Shown: one piece after another, positions 1 to 6,427 of the stretch
How the letters are laid out: each line of letters begins with the position of its first letter
How positions within the stretch are numbered: position 1 is the first letter of the stretch
Assembly: GCA_029879605.1 (NCBI GenBank)
Contig: JAOUQA010000011.1
Coordinates: 1 to 14,500 of the forward strand
Origin: Gammaproteobacteria bacterium
Lineage (GTDB): Bacteria; Pseudomonadota; Gammaproteobacteria; SZUA-229
Length of the DNA: 14,500 bases
Direction: 5' to 3'
Position numbers and translations under genes: made by a program
Notes under the pieces: generated by a model
What the model was told of the DNA's origin: nothing
Seen by the model: only the letters and a program-made list of their open reading frames with translations
Database searches by the model: none

Positions 1-726
1 GCGCATTAAATGAGGATACAACTGTCTATCAAGGCCTTTTTCAAGGCCCCATTTTTTTAAACGTTGCTGCACACTACTGCTACTGATACGACAACCTCTC
101 TTGCTAACAAAAACCGCATCCTCATTTTCTTTTGCAATAGAGAGCCTGATTTTCATCCAGTTTTCCAAAGCCCGGCATGCTTTTTTACCAAAGGGGATTA
201 AACGGTGTTTTCGTCCTTTACCAATAACGAGCAATGTTTTGTTTTGCCAATCAATCTGGTTTTTATTCAAGCTGGTTAATTCAGATAAACGTAATCCGCA
301 ACCGTACAATAGCTCCATCATTGCCATATCCCTGACCGCAAGAGGATCATTTTCATCGAGCATTAATAAATGATTTAAATCATCAGGACTCAACACTTCC
401 GGTAGTTTTCGCTGTGTTTTTGGCGCCGTTATTCCAAGCGCAGGGTTGGCTGATATTTTTTTATGTTTTAGAAGAAATTTAAACAGACTTCTCAATGATG
501 AAAGCTGACGTTGTATACTTTTACCGGACAGACCCTGGCGATATGACTGGGAAGCAAATTGCCTGACATGCTGATTATCGATCGTATCCCAGGAATGCAC
601 TTGCTGGGATTCACAGTATTCTCTAAACCTTAGAATGTCACGACGATAGTTCGATAAGGTATGCTCTGAATAACGCTTCTCGGATATGAGGTACTGATAA
701 AAAGCCTGTAAATCCGAATCAAACAT
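1..726 (-). CDS. xerC: Tyrosine recombinase XerC, 3' end cut by window edge
   Basis: Site-specific tyrosine recombinase that, with XerD, resolves chromosome dimers at dif. The minus frame starts at ATG 726 (MFDSDLQAFYQYLISEKRYS) and stays open to base 1, giving 242 residues of a family that is usually about 300. The N-terminal SAM-like core-binding domain covers roughly residues 1-90. The catalytic domain shows the first Arg in GLRLSE (about residue 146), the beta-hairpin Lys in GKGRKHR (about 171), and ends in PHLMR, which is the HxxR motif. The second His/Trp and the nucleophilic Tyr lie outside the window. The start ATG overlaps the DUF484 stop by one base (TAATG), so translation is probably coupled. 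XerC rather than XerD is inferred from the dapF-DUF484-xerC order. Confidence 0.93.
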   Translation of the reverse strand, partial: MFDSDLQAFYQYLISEKRYSEHTLSNYRRDILRFREYCESQQVHSWDTIDNQHVRQFASQSYRQGLSGKSIQRQLSSLRSLFKFLLKHKKISANPALGITAPKTQRKLPEVLSPDDLNHLLMLDENDPLAVRDMAMMELLYGCGLRLSELTSLNKNQIDWQNKTLLVIGKGRKHRLIPFGKKACRALENWMKIRLSIAKENEDAVFVSKRGCRISSSSVQQRLKKWGLEKGLDRQLYPHLMR

Positions 727-1427
727 TAATCCAGAAAACGCTTTATAACCGCACTTACCAGCTCTGCCAGTTTCTGCAAATATTCAGTGCCCATACCTGG
801 ATGATAACGCTGGGCATCACGACCGCCTAAAGCCAGAAGGCCAAACACTTCTGTGTCAGCTAATGGAATGACAGCGCCTGACTCTACTTCGGCAGCATCT
901 TCTGAAAAAAGAAAACTAACCTGTTCTTCACTTAAGCGACCACACTGAATCTGTTTATCTTCTAACAATTTGCTAAACAGGCCAAGCTCTTTACTCTTCT
1001 GACTAATATATCGCTCTGGCTGTTGCTTTATTTTTTTACTGTCGCCTGTAATAAACCGGATTGATATAAAATCAGTTTCCAGTTTATTTTTTAACTCTTC
1101 TACAACTGTAGCAATAACATCATCCAGGCTATCAGTGATAAATAAATTGATAGCCAGTTGCTGCAAACTGTCATTAAGTCGCTGATTACTACGAGCAGCA
1201 CTCATCAAATCCTTTAACCTGCTTTCAAGATGCCTGTTTTTTTCTCTAAGAACGCTCAACTGTCTCTCAATCAATGATATTGCTGTACCTGATTCATGGG
1301 CTATTTTCAGATCTGCCAGTAAGGCTGAATTTTTTATAAAAAAATCCGGGTGGGATTTCAGATATTCATTAACCTGGTCTTCATCAACTAACTGAGTATT
1401 ATCGTGTGCTTGTGCCTGATTTGTCAC
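726..1427 (-). CDS. DUF484 family protein (GAF-like)
   Basis: A 233-residue member of the DUF484 family, almost always found between dapF and xerC in Gammaproteobacteria. The N-terminal half contains the family signature around YLKSHPDFF (about residues 22-30) followed by a coiled-coil stretch (about 50-90, rich in Glu, Arg, Lys and Leu). The C-terminal half (about 95-230) looks like a GAF-type alpha/beta domain ending in YLQKLAELVSAVIKRFLD. The start is GTG at 1427, and its GTGA overlaps the dapF stop; the stop overlaps the xerC start. No enzymatic function is known for the family and none can be read from the sequence. The position suggests a role linked to XerC or cell-cycle regulation, but that is inference. 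Confidence 0.92.
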   Translation of the reverse strand: MTNQAQAHDNTQLVDEDQVNEYLKSHPDFFIKNSALLADLKIAHESGTAISLIERQLSVLREKNRHLESRLKDLMSAARSNQRLNDSLQQLAINLFITDSLDDVIATVVEELKNKLETDFISIRFITGDSKKIKQQPERYISQKSKELGLFSKLLEDKQIQCGRLSEEQVSFLFSEDAAEVESGAVIPLADTEVFGLLALGGRDAQRYHPGMGTEYLQKLAELVSAVIKRFLD

Positions 1428-2254
1428 AGTTCAATTCGTCCTTCAAATACATGGGTTGCAGAGCCTGTCATATACAAAGGATTATCACCGCCTTGCCAGC
1501 TAATCTCAAGGTTTCCGGCAGATAATCTTACAGTTACCTGATTACCAAGCCAGCCCTGGATATTACCAGCTACCATAGCGGCACAGGCGCCCGTTCCACA
1601 AGCCAGTGTCTCTCCCGCGCCTCGTTCATACACCCTGAGACGAATATTGCTTTTATCTATTATCTGCATAAAGCCGACATTCACTCTCTTTGGAAACCGC
1701 TGGTGAGACTCTATCAGCGGCCCTAGTGTCTCAACTGGAGCCCTTGTTACATCATCAACCCTGAGTACTGCATGAGGGTTACCCATTGACACAGCTGCAA
1801 TGTCATAAATTTTGCCCTCAACCTCAAGTTGATAGCTATTCGCCTGTTTATCAGCTTCAAAAGGCAAGCTTCCTGGTGCCAGTTGTGGGATGCCCATATT
1901 TACTGTCACCTGCCCGTCGGCTTCGAGCTGTAAAATAATTAAACCTGCCGCTGTTTCAACCGGGATCTGCTGACTGTCAGTCAGGCCTTTATCAGACACA
2001 AAACGGGCAAAGCAACGGGCGCCATTGCCACACTGCTCAACCTCACCTCCATCTGCATTAAAAATACGATAATGGAACTCCGCATTCTCAGATTGAGGCT
2101 TTTCTACCAGCAACACCTGGTCACAGCCGATACCAAATCGACGATCCGCAATATAACGTATCTGATCCTGAGCCAGATCAACAGCCTGGTTAATCCCATC
2201 TATTACGACAAAATCATTGCCCAGACCGTGCATTTTTGAAAAATTTAGTTGCAT
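1424..2254 (-). CDS. dapF: Diaminopimelate epimerase
   Basis: Cytosolic, PLP-independent epimerase that converts LL- to meso-diaminopimelate, the last step before LysA and the source of meso-DAP for peptidoglycan. Length is 276 residues, normal for the family. The N-terminus MQLNFSKMHGLGNDF matches the family start, which supports ATG 2254 although no strong Shine-Dalgarno is visible. Both catalytic thiols are present: Cys75 in NADGGEVEQCGNGARC and Cys219 in ETLACGTGAC; MGNPH (157-161) is also typical. It is first in the dapF-DUF484-xerC operon. In most relatives lysA lies immediately upstream; here 2.7 kb of other genes separate them, so dapF probably needs its own promoter in 2255-2370, which I could not assign. 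Confidence 0.96.
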   Translation of the reverse strand: MQLNFSKMHGLGNDFVVIDGINQAVDLAQDQIRYIADRRFGIGCDQVLLVEKPQSENAEFHYRIFNADGGEVEQCGNGARCFARFVSDKGLTDSQQIPVETAAGLIILQLEADGQVTVNMGIPQLAPGSLPFEADKQANSYQLEVEGKIYDIAAVSMGNPHAVLRVDDVTRAPVETLGPLIESHQRFPKRVNVGFMQIIDKSNIRLRVYERGAGETLACGTGACAAMVAGNIQGWLGNQVTVRLSAGNLEISWQGGDNPLYMTGSATHVFEGRIEL

Positions 2255-2338
2255 ATGATGATTATCAATAAAAAGCCGAAATTTTCATAAGCTTACCTGA
2301 ACATACGTTGACTTCCTACAGTCCCGGGCACATGATTT

Positions 2339-2358
2339 TGTCATGTTATGTCATGACA
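2339..2358. promoter_or_regulatory. Palindromic operator candidate, site A
   Basis: The 20-bp sequence TGTCATGTTATGTCATGACA contains the perfect 10-bp palindrome TGTCATGACA (2349-2358) and a further TGTCATG in the same phase 10 bp earlier. It matches site B at 4835-4854 in 16 of 20 positions, and all four differences are T/A swaps. It lies at the 5' end of the sigma-54 activator gene, so autoregulation by the Fis-type HTH of that protein is the simplest reading. This is inference. Confidence 0.55.
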
Positions 2359-2370
2359 GGTGCATCTAAG

Positions 2371-3750
2371 ATGAGTTGTATTTCTACCCAGACTCCAATT
2401 AAACCCAGTTGCGAAGCAATTATTGACTTATTTCCTGATCCATTTGTAATTATTGACCGTAATTTCCAAATTGTGTCCTGTAATCAGCAATACAAAAATC
2501 ATTACCAGGTCGGCAATGAAGATATTGTTGGCAAATACTGTTACAACGTTTCTCACCGCATAGACCATCCCTGCAGCCAGAATGGGGAACACTGTCCACT
2601 TGAGGAAATTATCAAAACCGGCAAACCAACCAATGTCATGCATATTCACTCTACCCATGGGCATGATGAACATGTACAGATCTCCGCGGCACCCATTCAT
2701 GACAACGAGGGCAATGTACTTTACATGGGAGAAACCATACACCCGCTACCTCAAACTAATAATAAGGACCAGATACTTCTCGGCTGCTCCACAGCTACAT
2801 TACGCATGGTCAGCATTTTATACCGGGTCGCACCAACTCACTCCACTGTGTTTTTACTGGGAGAAAGCGGGGTTGGCAAAGACTGTGCTGCACGCTATAT
2901 CCACCAACATTCAGAACGTAGTCTTTCTCCTTTCATTGTTGTTGACTGTGGAGCCCTGGGAGAAAACCTGATAGAAAGCGAACTGTTTGGCTATGAAAAA
3001 GGTGCTTTTACCGGGGCTGACAAAACTAAAATGGGTTTATTTGAAGCAGCAAATCATGGCACATTATTTATTGATGAAATTGGTGAACTACCATTAAATT
3101 TACAAACAAAATTATTACGTGTACTTGAAACCGGCACTATCAGGCGCATCGGCGGCACGAAATATATAAATGTTGATGTCCGGATAATTGCCGCAACCAA
3201 CCGTGACCCACAGGAGATGCTTAAGGACAGAAGTTTTCGCCAGGACCTGTACTATAGGCTTAACGCTTTTCCGGTTACTGTGCCCCCATTAAGAGACCGC
3301 AAAGCAGATATACCTGACCTGGCAGAATTCTTCCTCAGCACAATAAGCGATAGCGACAATCAACTACCGCTTTCGCCAGACGTGATAGAAAAGTTATTAA
3401 GTTATAATTACCCAGGAAATATTAGAGAGTTACGCAACCTGATTGAACGCTCAGTCATTATGGCGGGCAGCAAAACAATCTCACCCGATGATATTATTTT
3501 TGAAAATCCAAACGGACTGCTTAACACATCAATGGCTGATCAAATTAAAACAAAACCATTAACTCATGATGCAACTCGAACCAGCAGATTATCAACAGAG
3601 CAGGTTATTACTGCACTTGATCAATGCAATGGTCATCGCACCAAAGCAGCTCAACTACTGGGCGTTAGTGAACGAACTATCTACCGACACATTGAAAAAC
3701 AGAAATCAGAACATTATTTAATTAAAAAACAGAAACTAAAAAGCATATAA
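2371..3750 (+). CDS. PAS-domain sigma-54-dependent transcriptional activator
   Basis: Enhancer-binding protein that drives open-complex formation by sigma-54 RNA polymerase. Numbered from ATG 2371 (459 aa): an N-terminal PAS domain (about 18-125) with a Cys/His cluster (Cys57, His62, His66, Cys68, His74, Cys75) that could bind metal or a redox cofactor; then the AAA+ domain with Walker A GESGVGKD (164-171), the sigma-54 contact loop GAFTGA (211-216) and Walker B LFIDE (232-236); then a Fis-type HTH (about 409-445, AAQLLGVSERTIYRHI). There is no receiver domain, so it senses its signal directly through PAS. In-frame starts at TTG 2308, ATG 2332 and ATG 2353 also exist. I prefer 2371 because an AGGTG ribosome site lies about 9 bases upstream and the operator palindrome is then outside the gene. 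It converges on the rhodanese operon, its likely target. Confidence 0.93.
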   Translation: MSCISTQTPIKPSCEAIIDLFPDPFVIIDRNFQIVSCNQQYKNHYQVGNEDIVGKYCYNVSHRIDHPCSQNGEHCPLEEIIKTGKPTNVMHIHSTHGHDEHVQISAAPIHDNEGNVLYMGETIHPLPQTNNKDQILLGCSTATLRMVSILYRVAPTHSTVFLLGESGVGKDCAARYIHQHSERSLSPFIVVDCGALGENLIESELFGYEKGAFTGADKTKMGLFEAANHGTLFIDEIGELPLNLQTKLLRVLETGTIRRIGGTKYINVDVRIIAATNRDPQEMLKDRSFRQDLYYRLNAFPVTVPPLRDRKADIPDLAEFFLSTISDSDNQLPLSPDVIEKLLSYNYPGNIRELRNLIERSVIMAGSKTISPDDIIFENPNGLLNTSMADQIKTKPLTHDATRTSRLSTEQVITALDQCNGHRTKAAQLLGVSERTIYRHIEKQKSEHYLIKKQKLKSI

Positions 3751-3756
3751 AATAAA

Positions 3757-3778
3757 ACGCCCTCTATTATGAGGGCGT
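3757..3778. terminator. Bidirectional Rho-independent terminator
   Basis: A perfect 8-bp stem ACGCCCTC/GAGGGCGT with a 6-base loop (TATTAT). The minus strand continues into TTTATTTTA and the plus strand into CTTTAAATT, so it can end both the activator gene (plus) and the convergent rhodanese operon (minus). Confidence 0.88.
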
Positions 3779-3799
3779 CTTTAAATTAACAGAAAAATT

Positions 3800-4456
3800 T
3801 TATTTTACTGTTGTTAACCCCAGGTTTTCCCAGTTCTGCATACCACCGCGATACCATTTAATTTTATCTGCTGGATAATTTAGTTTTAAAAGATTTCGGA
3901 TGTTATTTGGCGACTGGCCACACCACATACCATTACAGAACATCACCAGTGTTTTTGCATTGCTATAATCAAAAACCAGTTCCTGACCTGTTTCTTTTGC
4001 ACCGAAGTTGTTAACAATGATATCTGTCATAGTCAGAGGGTCCGCACCTTTGGCAGGATTCAGCTTTGTCCATGGAATACTAACAGCACCAGGTATAGTG
4101 CCACGTTTTACCCAGTCTGGCGTCCTTGAATCTACAACCAGAATAGAGCTATCCCCATCTGACATTTTTTTCAGGTAATCCAGTACCTCAACTTCACCCA
4201 GTGTTTCTACACCTGGAGCCAGTTTAATTGGATTGATACAAAAGGGTGGACAGTCACGTGAAGTTTTTGCAAAAGCAGGAATAACTGTATTCTTATTATC
4301 CTGAATACGCTGAATGGTTACATTTTTACCGTTATGCTTAACCGTTACACTGGCAATATCTTTAGTAATTTTAACCTTTAGATCACCAGCCTGAACTGGC
4401 ATTACTGTAATTCCTAAAACCATAATTGATGAAACTGCTGTTTTTAATATATTCAT
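3800..4456 (-). CDS. Exported rhodanese-like sulfurtransferase
   Basis: A 218-residue single-domain rhodanese with an N-terminal signal peptide (about 1-23, ending VQAG), so it is probably periplasmic. After a mature N-terminal beta-rich segment (about 24-60) comes the cysteine pair DCPPFC (Cys69, Cys73), then the rhodanese domain (about 85-215) with VDSRTPDWVKRGTIPGAVSI and the active-site loop CNGMWCGQS (Cys174, Cys179). Rhodaneses carry sulfane sulfur as a cysteine persulfide; which of the two loop cysteines does this here is not certain. The DCPPFC pair is additional to the rhodanese fold and may be a structural disulfide or second thiol site. The ribosome site AGAGGA is well placed. It lies 49 bp after the small secreted protein gene on the same strand, in one likely operon controlled by the sigma-54 promoter at 4739-4755. 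Confidence 0.9.
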   Translation of the reverse strand: MNILKTAVSSIMVLGITVMPVQAGDLKVKITKDIASVTVKHNGKNVTIQRIQDNKNTVIPAFAKTSRDCPPFCINPIKLAPGVETLGEVEVLDYLKKMSDGDSSILVVDSRTPDWVKRGTIPGAVSIPWTKLNPAKGADPLTMTDIIVNNFGAKETGQELVFDYSNAKTLVMFCNGMWCGQSPNNIRNLLKLNYPADKIKWYRGGMQNWENLGLTTVK

Positions 4457-4505
4457 GTATATTCCTCTTTTGGTTTATTTCAGGTAATTAATCTTTTTTA
4501 ATTAA

Positions 4506-4706
4506 TTATTCGCAATCCGGCTCTTCTTCCTCTCCCTTTTTCTTATCTTTTGTAGCTTTCTTATCTTTTGAAGCTTTTTTCTCATCCATTTCTGCCTGCT
4601 CCTGTTTTACATCATCTTCAACTGGAGGCTGGGTACTTTCAGCCCCGACAGAAAGTGAAAACATAAAAACAACTACTGACAAAAATATCTTCAACAAAAA
4701 TTTCAT
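4506..4706 (-). CDS. Small secreted Lys/Glu-rich protein, unknown function
   Basis: A 66-residue protein with a clear signal peptide (about 1-22, MKFLLKIFLSVVVFMFSLSVGA) and a mature part of about 44 residues that is almost all charged: acidic start, a KDKKATKDKKKG stretch, then EEEEPDCE with a single cysteine next to the C-terminus. No fold or family is recognised. The real-gene case rests on the signal peptide, a strong GAGGGG ribosome site about 9 bases before ATG 4706, a sigma-54 promoter just upstream, and co-direction with the rhodanese gene 49 bp downstream. The exposed near-terminal Cys could accept or donate sulfur with the rhodanese, but that is speculation. The low-complexity sequence will make homology searches weak. 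Confidence 0.78.
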   Translation of the reverse strand: MKFLLKIFLSVVVFMFSLSVGAESTQPPVEDDVKQEQAEMDEKKASKDKKATKDKKKGEEEEPDCE

Positions 4707-4738
4707 TTATGACCCCTCGACATTAATGCAACTATTCT

Positions 4739-4755
4739 TGCAAAGATTACGCCAA
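4739..4755 (-). promoter_or_regulatory. Sigma-54 (-24/-12) promoter for secreted protein/rhodanese operon
   Basis: The minus strand reads TTGGCGTAATCTTTGCA, with GG and GC separated by exactly 10 bases. Ten of 13 informative positions fit the sigma-54 consensus YTGGCACG-N4-TTGCW. Predicted transcription starts near 4728, giving a leader of about 22 bases before the GAGGGG ribosome site and ATG 4706. Confidence 0.8.
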
Positions 4756-4834
4756 CCCATACAACACTATATATACTTTAAAACAATGACTTACAACGTT
4801 ATTTACTTACTTCTTCATGTTATTTTGAAACATT

Positions 4835-4854
4835 AGACATGAAATGTCATGACA
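4835..4854. promoter_or_regulatory. Palindromic enhancer (UAS) candidate, site B
   Basis: The 20-bp sequence AGACATGAAATGTCATGACA contains the same 10-bp palindrome TGTCATGACA (4845-4854) as site A. It lies about 107-126 bp upstream of the predicted start of the sigma-54 promoter at 4739-4755, the usual distance for an enhancer-binding protein site. A weaker half-related sequence, TGTCGTTATATGAC, lies at 4868-4881 and may be a second site. Confidence 0.6.
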
Positions 4855-4956
4855 CCATATCCTGACCTGTCGTTATATGACTACGAAGGGTAAGACACAT
4901 TTGATAAATGAATATAGCTGAATTATTAAATAACTGAATATTTAATACTTTTATAA

Positions 4957-4990
4957 CACTGATCTCACAGACCATACAGTGGCATCAGTG
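4957..4990 (-). terminator. Weak possible terminator after lysA
   Basis: On the minus strand the repeat CACTGAT/ATCAGTG (7 bp, loop of about 20) starts inside the last codons of lysA and is followed by TTATAAAAG. The long loop and broken T-run make this a weak candidate. The rest of 4707-4984 holds only the sigma-54 promoter and site B. Confidence 0.3.
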
Positions 4991-6235
4991 ATCTGGTAAC
5001 ACCTGCTCACCAGACAATAGCAATTCCAGCGTTTCACGCTGTCGTACTATATAGCATTTATCTCCATCAACCATTAACTCCACGGCTCTTGGCCGTGTAT
5101 TGTAATTCGAACTCATGCTAAACCCATAAGCACCACTGGATCGTACTGCCAGAATATCACCCTGCTGCAAACTTAAGGGTCTGTCCTTACCTAAAAAATC
5201 ACCTGTTTCACAGACAGGCCCAACAAGGTCATAAATACGAGTTTTGTCATCTCTCAATTGCAGCGGAATAATTTCCTGCCAGGCATCATATAAAGCCGGG
5301 CGCATCAAATCATTCATGGCAGCATCAATAATGGCAAAATTCTTATAGTCAGTATGTTTCAAATATAGAACCTCGGTAAGCAACACACCCGCATTTCCCG
5401 CTATTGCACGACCAGGCTCAATAATAACTTCAACATTCCTGCCCTGTAATTTTTGTACCAGCGCCGTTGCCTGCTCAGCAGGGCTGGGCGGGCTTTCATT
5501 CTGATAACGTATCCCCAGGCCTCCACCCAGGTCCAGGTGACTAATCTCCACGCCCTTCGTCTCCAGCTCATCCATCAGTTCCAGCACCCTGGTTAAGGCA
5601 TCCACAAACGGCTCAACCTGAGTTAACTGTGATCCAATATGGCAATCGATGCCTTTAATATCAATATTGTCCATATCAGCAGCCTTTAAAAACACGGCCA
5701 CGGCCTGATCATGAGCAATACCAAATTTATTCTCTTTCAGACCTGTAGATATATAAGGATGGGTCTGGGCATCAACATCCGGATTAACACGCAATGACAC
5801 AGGCGCTCTCACACCCTGATCTCCAGCCAGCTGGTTCAGAAGCTCCAGCTCGGCTTCTGATTCGACATTAAAACAACGTATCCCCACTTCCAGCGCTCGC
5901 TGGATTTCATCGACTCGTTTGCCAACCCCTGAGAAAACAACTTTCCTGGCATCCCCACCGGCTCTCAAAACACGTTCCAGCTCACCTACAGAAACAATAT
6001 CAAACCCAGAACCCAGTTTTGCCAGAATATTGAGTACGGCCAGACTCGAATTCGCTTTAACGGCATAACACACAAGATGAGGATGATCGCCTAATGCCTG
6101 ATCAAAGGCATGCCAGTGCCTTTCCAGCGTTGCCCGGGAATAGACATAAGCGGGCGTACCATACTCGGCAGCAACCTCGGTCAAATTCACCTCTTCAGCA
6201 TATAAATGACCATTTTTATAATTAAAATAATCCAT
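4985..6235 (-). CDS. lysA: Diaminopimelate decarboxylase
   Basis: PLP-dependent fold-III decarboxylase that converts meso-diaminopimelate to L-lysine and CO2 in the cytosol. Length is 416 residues, normal for the family. Visible motifs: the PLP lysine Lys60 in CYAVKAN, HIGSQ (199-203), the glycine loop LGGGLGIRY (236-244), EPGRAI (273-278), and the C-terminal catalytic cysteine Cys342 in GPVCETGDFL, followed by a normal substrate-binding tail with SYNTRPR-like sequence. It starts at ATG 6235, 17 bases after the lptM stop, with a modest GGGA ribosome site, so it is probably co-transcribed with lptM. Its usual partner dapF is displaced 2.7 kb downstream. Confidence 0.97.
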   Translation of the reverse strand: MDYFNYKNGHLYAEEVNLTEVAAEYGTPAYVYSRATLERHWHAFDQALGDHPHLVCYAVKANSSLAVLNILAKLGSGFDIVSVGELERVLRAGGDARKVVFSGVGKRVDEIQRALEVGIRCFNVESEAELELLNQLAGDQGVRAPVSLRVNPDVDAQTHPYISTGLKENKFGIAHDQAVAVFLKAADMDNIDIKGIDCHIGSQLTQVEPFVDALTRVLELMDELETKGVEISHLDLGGGLGIRYQNESPPSPAEQATALVQKLQGRNVEVIIEPGRAIAGNAGVLLTEVLYLKHTDYKNFAIIDAAMNDLMRPALYDAWQEIIPLQLRDDKTRIYDLVGPVCETGDFLGKDRPLSLQQGDILAVRSSGAYGFSMSSNYNTRPRAVELMVDGDKCYIVRQRETLELLLSGEQVLPDH

Positions 6236-6252
6236 GTTTGAATCCCGGAAGC

Positions 6253-6384
6253 CTATTTAGTCTGTTCTGTTTCTTTATCTGGCAAGTAAAGATCTCCCGT
6301 CTTGCCGCAGCCACTTAACAGGCTGGACAAAGACAGAACCGCCAAAACTACTATAAAAACCCAGTTAGCCCAACAATATTTCAT
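6253..6384 (-). CDS. lptM: LptM-type lipoprotein (YifL family)
   Basis: A 43-residue lipoprotein: a hydrophobic signal segment (about residues 8-23), lipobox LSGC with acylation at Cys26, then the short family motif GKTGDLYLPD (compare the GxxGPLYxP pattern of YifL/LptM). LptM assists assembly of the LptD/LptE lipopolysaccharide translocon at the outer membrane. Its place directly upstream of lysA is conserved in Gammaproteobacteria. The start is ATG 6384 with AGAAGG just upstream; the stop is TAG at 6253-6255. It overlaps the 5' extension of the opposite-strand histidine kinase frame, which is one reason to place the kinase start at 6428 instead. Confidence 0.88.
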   Translation of the reverse strand: MKYCWANWVFIVVLAVLSLSSLLSGCGKTGDLYLPDKETEQTK

Positions 6385-6410
6385 CTGCCTTCTCAAATTA
6401 TTACCAAAGC

Positions 6411-6420
6411 ATGTATTATC
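6411..6420. promoter_or_regulatory. Possible overlapping divergent -10 elements, lptM and histidine kinase
   Basis: The 43-bp gap between lptM and the kinase contains ATGTATTATC. Read plus, TGTATTAT resembles an extended -10; read minus, GATAAT does as well. No convincing -35 is seen in either direction. If used, the kinase transcript would start almost at its ATG, in line with the absence of a Shine-Dalgarno there. Confidence 0.3.
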
Positions 6421-6427
6421 CTACGTT

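Noticed and set aside
101..373. Plus-strand 90-codon frame
   Set aside because: It lies opposite xerC, whose catalytic motifs are clear; it has no recognisable protein features.
2325..2345. GGGCACATGATTTTGTC as a sigma-54 promoter for the activator gene
   Set aside because: The spacing from GG to the G of the -12 element is off by one or more and the -12 element reads GT rather than GC.
2428..2971. Frames on both strands within the activator gene (2428-2742 minus, 2582-2971 plus)
   Set aside because: They overlap the PAS and AAA+ coding sequence in other frames and show no family motif or ribosome site.
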